A stretch of 64,000 nucleotides of DNA, taken from NCBI GenBank assembly GCA_947378785.1, contig CANCLK010000001.1, positions 1 to 64,000 of the forward strand. The letters are read 5' to 3'. How positions within the stretch are numbered: position 1 is the stretch's first letter; every line of letters begins with the position of its first letter. The notes beneath the pieces were generated by a model that searched no databases, was not told where the DNA came from, and saw nothing but the letters and a program-made list of their open reading frames with translations. This document shows, piece after piece, positions 62,629 through 64,000 of the stretch. Position numbers and translations under genes: made by a program. Source of the DNA: Comamonadaceae bacterium. GTDB taxonomy: Bacteria; Pseudomonadota; Gammaproteobacteria; Burkholderiales; Burkholderiaceae_C.

Positions 62629-63797
62629 ATCGGGTTCCTCTCGATCACCTGTTTGGCGATGATGATGCGTTGCATTTCGTTGGTGCCCTCCCCGATCAAC
62701 AGCAATGGCGAGTCTCGGTATAAGCGCTCGACGTTGTATTCCTTGGAGTAGCCGTAGCCGCCAAAGATGCGCATGGCTTCGAGCGAATTTTCTTGGGCAG
62801 CTTCAGTGGCGAAGTACTTCGCCATGCCGGCTTCCATGTCACAACGCTCGCCGCGGTCATAGGCTTCGGCGGCGGCATACACCAGCAGACGCGATGCTTG
62901 GGTGCGTGTGGCCATTTCACCGAGCTTGAGCTGAATGGCCTGGTGTTCGCAAATCGGCTTGCCGAAGGTTTTTCGCTGCTGCGAATAAGCCACGGCTTCG
63001 TCAAGCGCAGCTTGCGCGACGCCCAAACCACGTGCAGCCACGTTAATGCGGCCCAGCTCAAGTCCACCCAAAATTTGTTGCAGACCGCGACCTTCTATGC
63101 CGCCGATCAACCGGCTTACTGGCACGCGGTAATTCTCGAAACTCAGCGCGCAGGTGTCGATGCCTTTGTAGCCCAACTTGTCCAGCTTCTTGCTGACCGT
63201 GAAGCCCGGCCCTTTTTCAGCAATGAGCAAGCTCATGCCTTTGTGGCGCGGCTCGATTTTCGAATCGGTTTTAACCAGCAAGGCGATGCAGTTGCCGTGC
63301 AAGCTGTTGGTGATCCACATCTTGGAGCCGTTGACCACATAGTCACTGCCATCAAGTTTGGCGCTGGTGCGGATCGCTTGCAGATCCGTGCCGCAGTCGG
63401 GTTCGGTCAGGCCGACGCCGCCGCGCAGTTCACCTGTCGCAAAACGCGGCAGGTAATAGTCTTTTTGCTCGGTGGTGCCAAAGCGCTGCACAGCCATCGC
63501 CATGATCAGATGCGAATTGATGATGCCGGAAATAGACATCCAAACGCGCGACATGCGCTCAATGATCTTGGCGTAGGTGGTCGTGGACAAACCCAGGCCA
63601 CCATATTCGGGCGCAATGATGCAACCGAACAAGCCCATGTTCTTCATTTTCTCGACGATCTCCGCTGGGTACGTATCGTTGTGTTCGAGCTCGCGAACAT
63701 AAGGTTTCACCTCTGAGTTCAGGAACTTCTCGAGCATGTCGAGAATGAGGTTTTCCTGCTCTTGATCGGCAGGTTCAAATTGATGGCGTGCGTTCAT
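62625..63797 (-). CDS. Acyl-CoA dehydrogenase
   Basis: A 390-residue FAD enzyme. GVGLTEPDCGTDLQAI and MWITNSLHGN form the FAD/substrate site; the C-terminal region IFGGYGYSKEYNVERLYRDS and LIGEGTNEMQR carries the catalytic glutamate (GEGTNE). It introduces a double bond into an acyl-CoA. It overlaps the CaiB start by 4 bp and the preceding MmgE/PrpD stop by 4 bp, so the set is tightly coupled. Confidence 0.94.
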   Translation of the reverse strand: MNARHQFEPADQEQENLILDMLEKFLNSEVKPYVRELEHNDTYPAEIVEKMKNMGLFGCIIAPEYGGLGLSTTTYAKIIERMSRVWMSISGIINSHLIMAMAVQRFGTTEQKDYYLPRFATGELRGGVGLTEPDCGTDLQAIRTSAKLDGSDYVVNGSKMWITNSLHGNCIALLVKTDSKIEPRHKGMSLLIAEKGPGFTVSKKLDKLGYKGIDTCALSFENYRVPVSRLIGGIEGRGLQQILGGLELGRINVAARGLGVAQAALDEAVAYSQQRKTFGKPICEHQAIQLKLGEMATRTQASRLLVYAAAEAYDRGERCDMEAGMAKYFATEAAQENSLEAMRIFGGYGYSKEYNVERLYRDSPLLLIGEGTNEMQRIIIAKQVIERNPI

Positions 63798-64000
63798 GTG
63801 TTGTCCAGTTGAGCTTTGACGCCCAGAAGTTGTGCCAGTGAAGCGGCGGAGTGCTGTTCCAAATCCAGAACAGCATTCAGAATGCTGTCGGCATGTGTGC
63901 GGGACACAGCCCGAGCAGCGTTGTCTTGAAACTTTTCAATGATGTCGGTGTTGCTGATCGGGCGGCCAGGTGCACCGCGGTTGATCGGCTCGTGATGTTG
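63794..64000 (-). CDS. MmgE/PrpD family protein, C-terminal fragment cut by window edge
   Basis: The last 68 codons of a minus-strand gene. The translation includes INRGAPGRPISNTDIIEKFQ and ends SLAQLLGVKAQLDNT, resembling the C-terminus of 2-methylcitrate dehydratase/aconitate decarboxylase-type MmgE/PrpD proteins. The stop overlaps the acyl-CoA dehydrogenase start (ATGA). Identification rests on a short stretch, so the family call is moderate. It would be the most upstream visible gene of the CitE operon. Confidence 0.7.
   Translation of the reverse strand, partial: QHHEPINRGAPGRPISNTDIIEKFQDNAARAVSRTHADSILNAVLDLEQHSAASLAQLLGVKAQLDNT

Noticed and set aside
1-64000. tRNA, rRNA, insertion sequence, integrase or attachment site
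   Set aside because: None recognised; no transposase or integrase motifs in any plausible reading frame, so island mobility is not supported directly.

Overview
The window looks like chromosomal DNA from a betaproteobacterium of the order Burkholderiales, probably Comamonadaceae. The reasons are the ftsH–rlmE / yhbY neighbourhood, a GC-rich coding style, and eight Bug-type (TctC-like) periplasmic receptors in 64 kb, an expansion characteristic of Burkholderiales. The genus is not resolved. A short housekeeping edge (ftsH, rlmE, yhbY, prlC; 1–5190) ends in a block of hairpin-forming interspersed repeats (5195–5462). Almost everything after it is accessory: catabolic operons, each with its own uptake protein, plus a SOS mutagenesis operon and a partial sulfur-oxidation operon.

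Layout. 5555–10469 (minus): Bug receptor, CaiB CoA-transferase, crotonase, HMG-CoA-lyase-like enzyme and IclR regulator; a 22-bp perfect palindrome lies in the divergent gap. 10713–15555 (plus): Bug, COG0523 GTPase, DUF6282 metal hydrolase, CocE-type esterase. 15591–19609 (minus): TRAP transporter and an amidohydrolase-2 enzyme, divergent from a LysR regulator (19766–20680). 20861–24647 (plus): CaiB, crotonase, dienelactone hydrolase, Bug, strong terminator. 24828–31088 (plus): second CocE esterase, Bug, amidohydrolase, alpha/beta hydrolase, cupin, Bug. 31089–31880 (minus): lone crotonase. 32047–35648 (plus): two-subunit molybdenum hydroxylase and Bug. 35952–45645 (plus): LIV-type ABC transporter followed by SDR, muconolactone-isomerase-like, Bug, internally duplicated carboxymuconolactone-decarboxylase-like, VOC, SDR and flavin-reductase-like genes, probably one 10-kb operon. 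45649–47426 (minus): umuDC under a LexA box. 47501–53477 (minus): IorAB-like molybdenum enzyme coupled to soxXYZA and a flavocytochrome-c flavoprotein. 53576–55327 (plus): putative outer-membrane protein and Sel1-repeat protein. 55392–57259 (minus): TauD-type dioxygenase and Bug. 57572–58498 (minus): orphan membrane protein. 58614–64000 (minus): MmgE/PrpD (cut by the window edge), acyl-CoA dehydrogenase, CaiB, GntR, MFS, CitE-like lyase.

How it fits together. The recurring unit is a substrate-binding receptor plus a hydrolase or decarboxylase plus CoA activation (CaiB) and beta-oxidation-like steps, which suggests import and breakdown of organic acids and esters, possibly aromatic-derived. 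No classical ring-cleavage dioxygenase was recognised, so the substrates are unknown. The most notable observation is a 39-bp, three-half-site operator repeated in the same orientation before three separate operons (the amidohydrolase/TRAP operon, the CaiB–DLH operon and the second CocE operon) around one LysR gene. It defines a candidate regulon covering about 15–31 kb of the window.

Limits: all assignments come from reading sequence and translations. No database search was run, and enzyme substrates are not determined.
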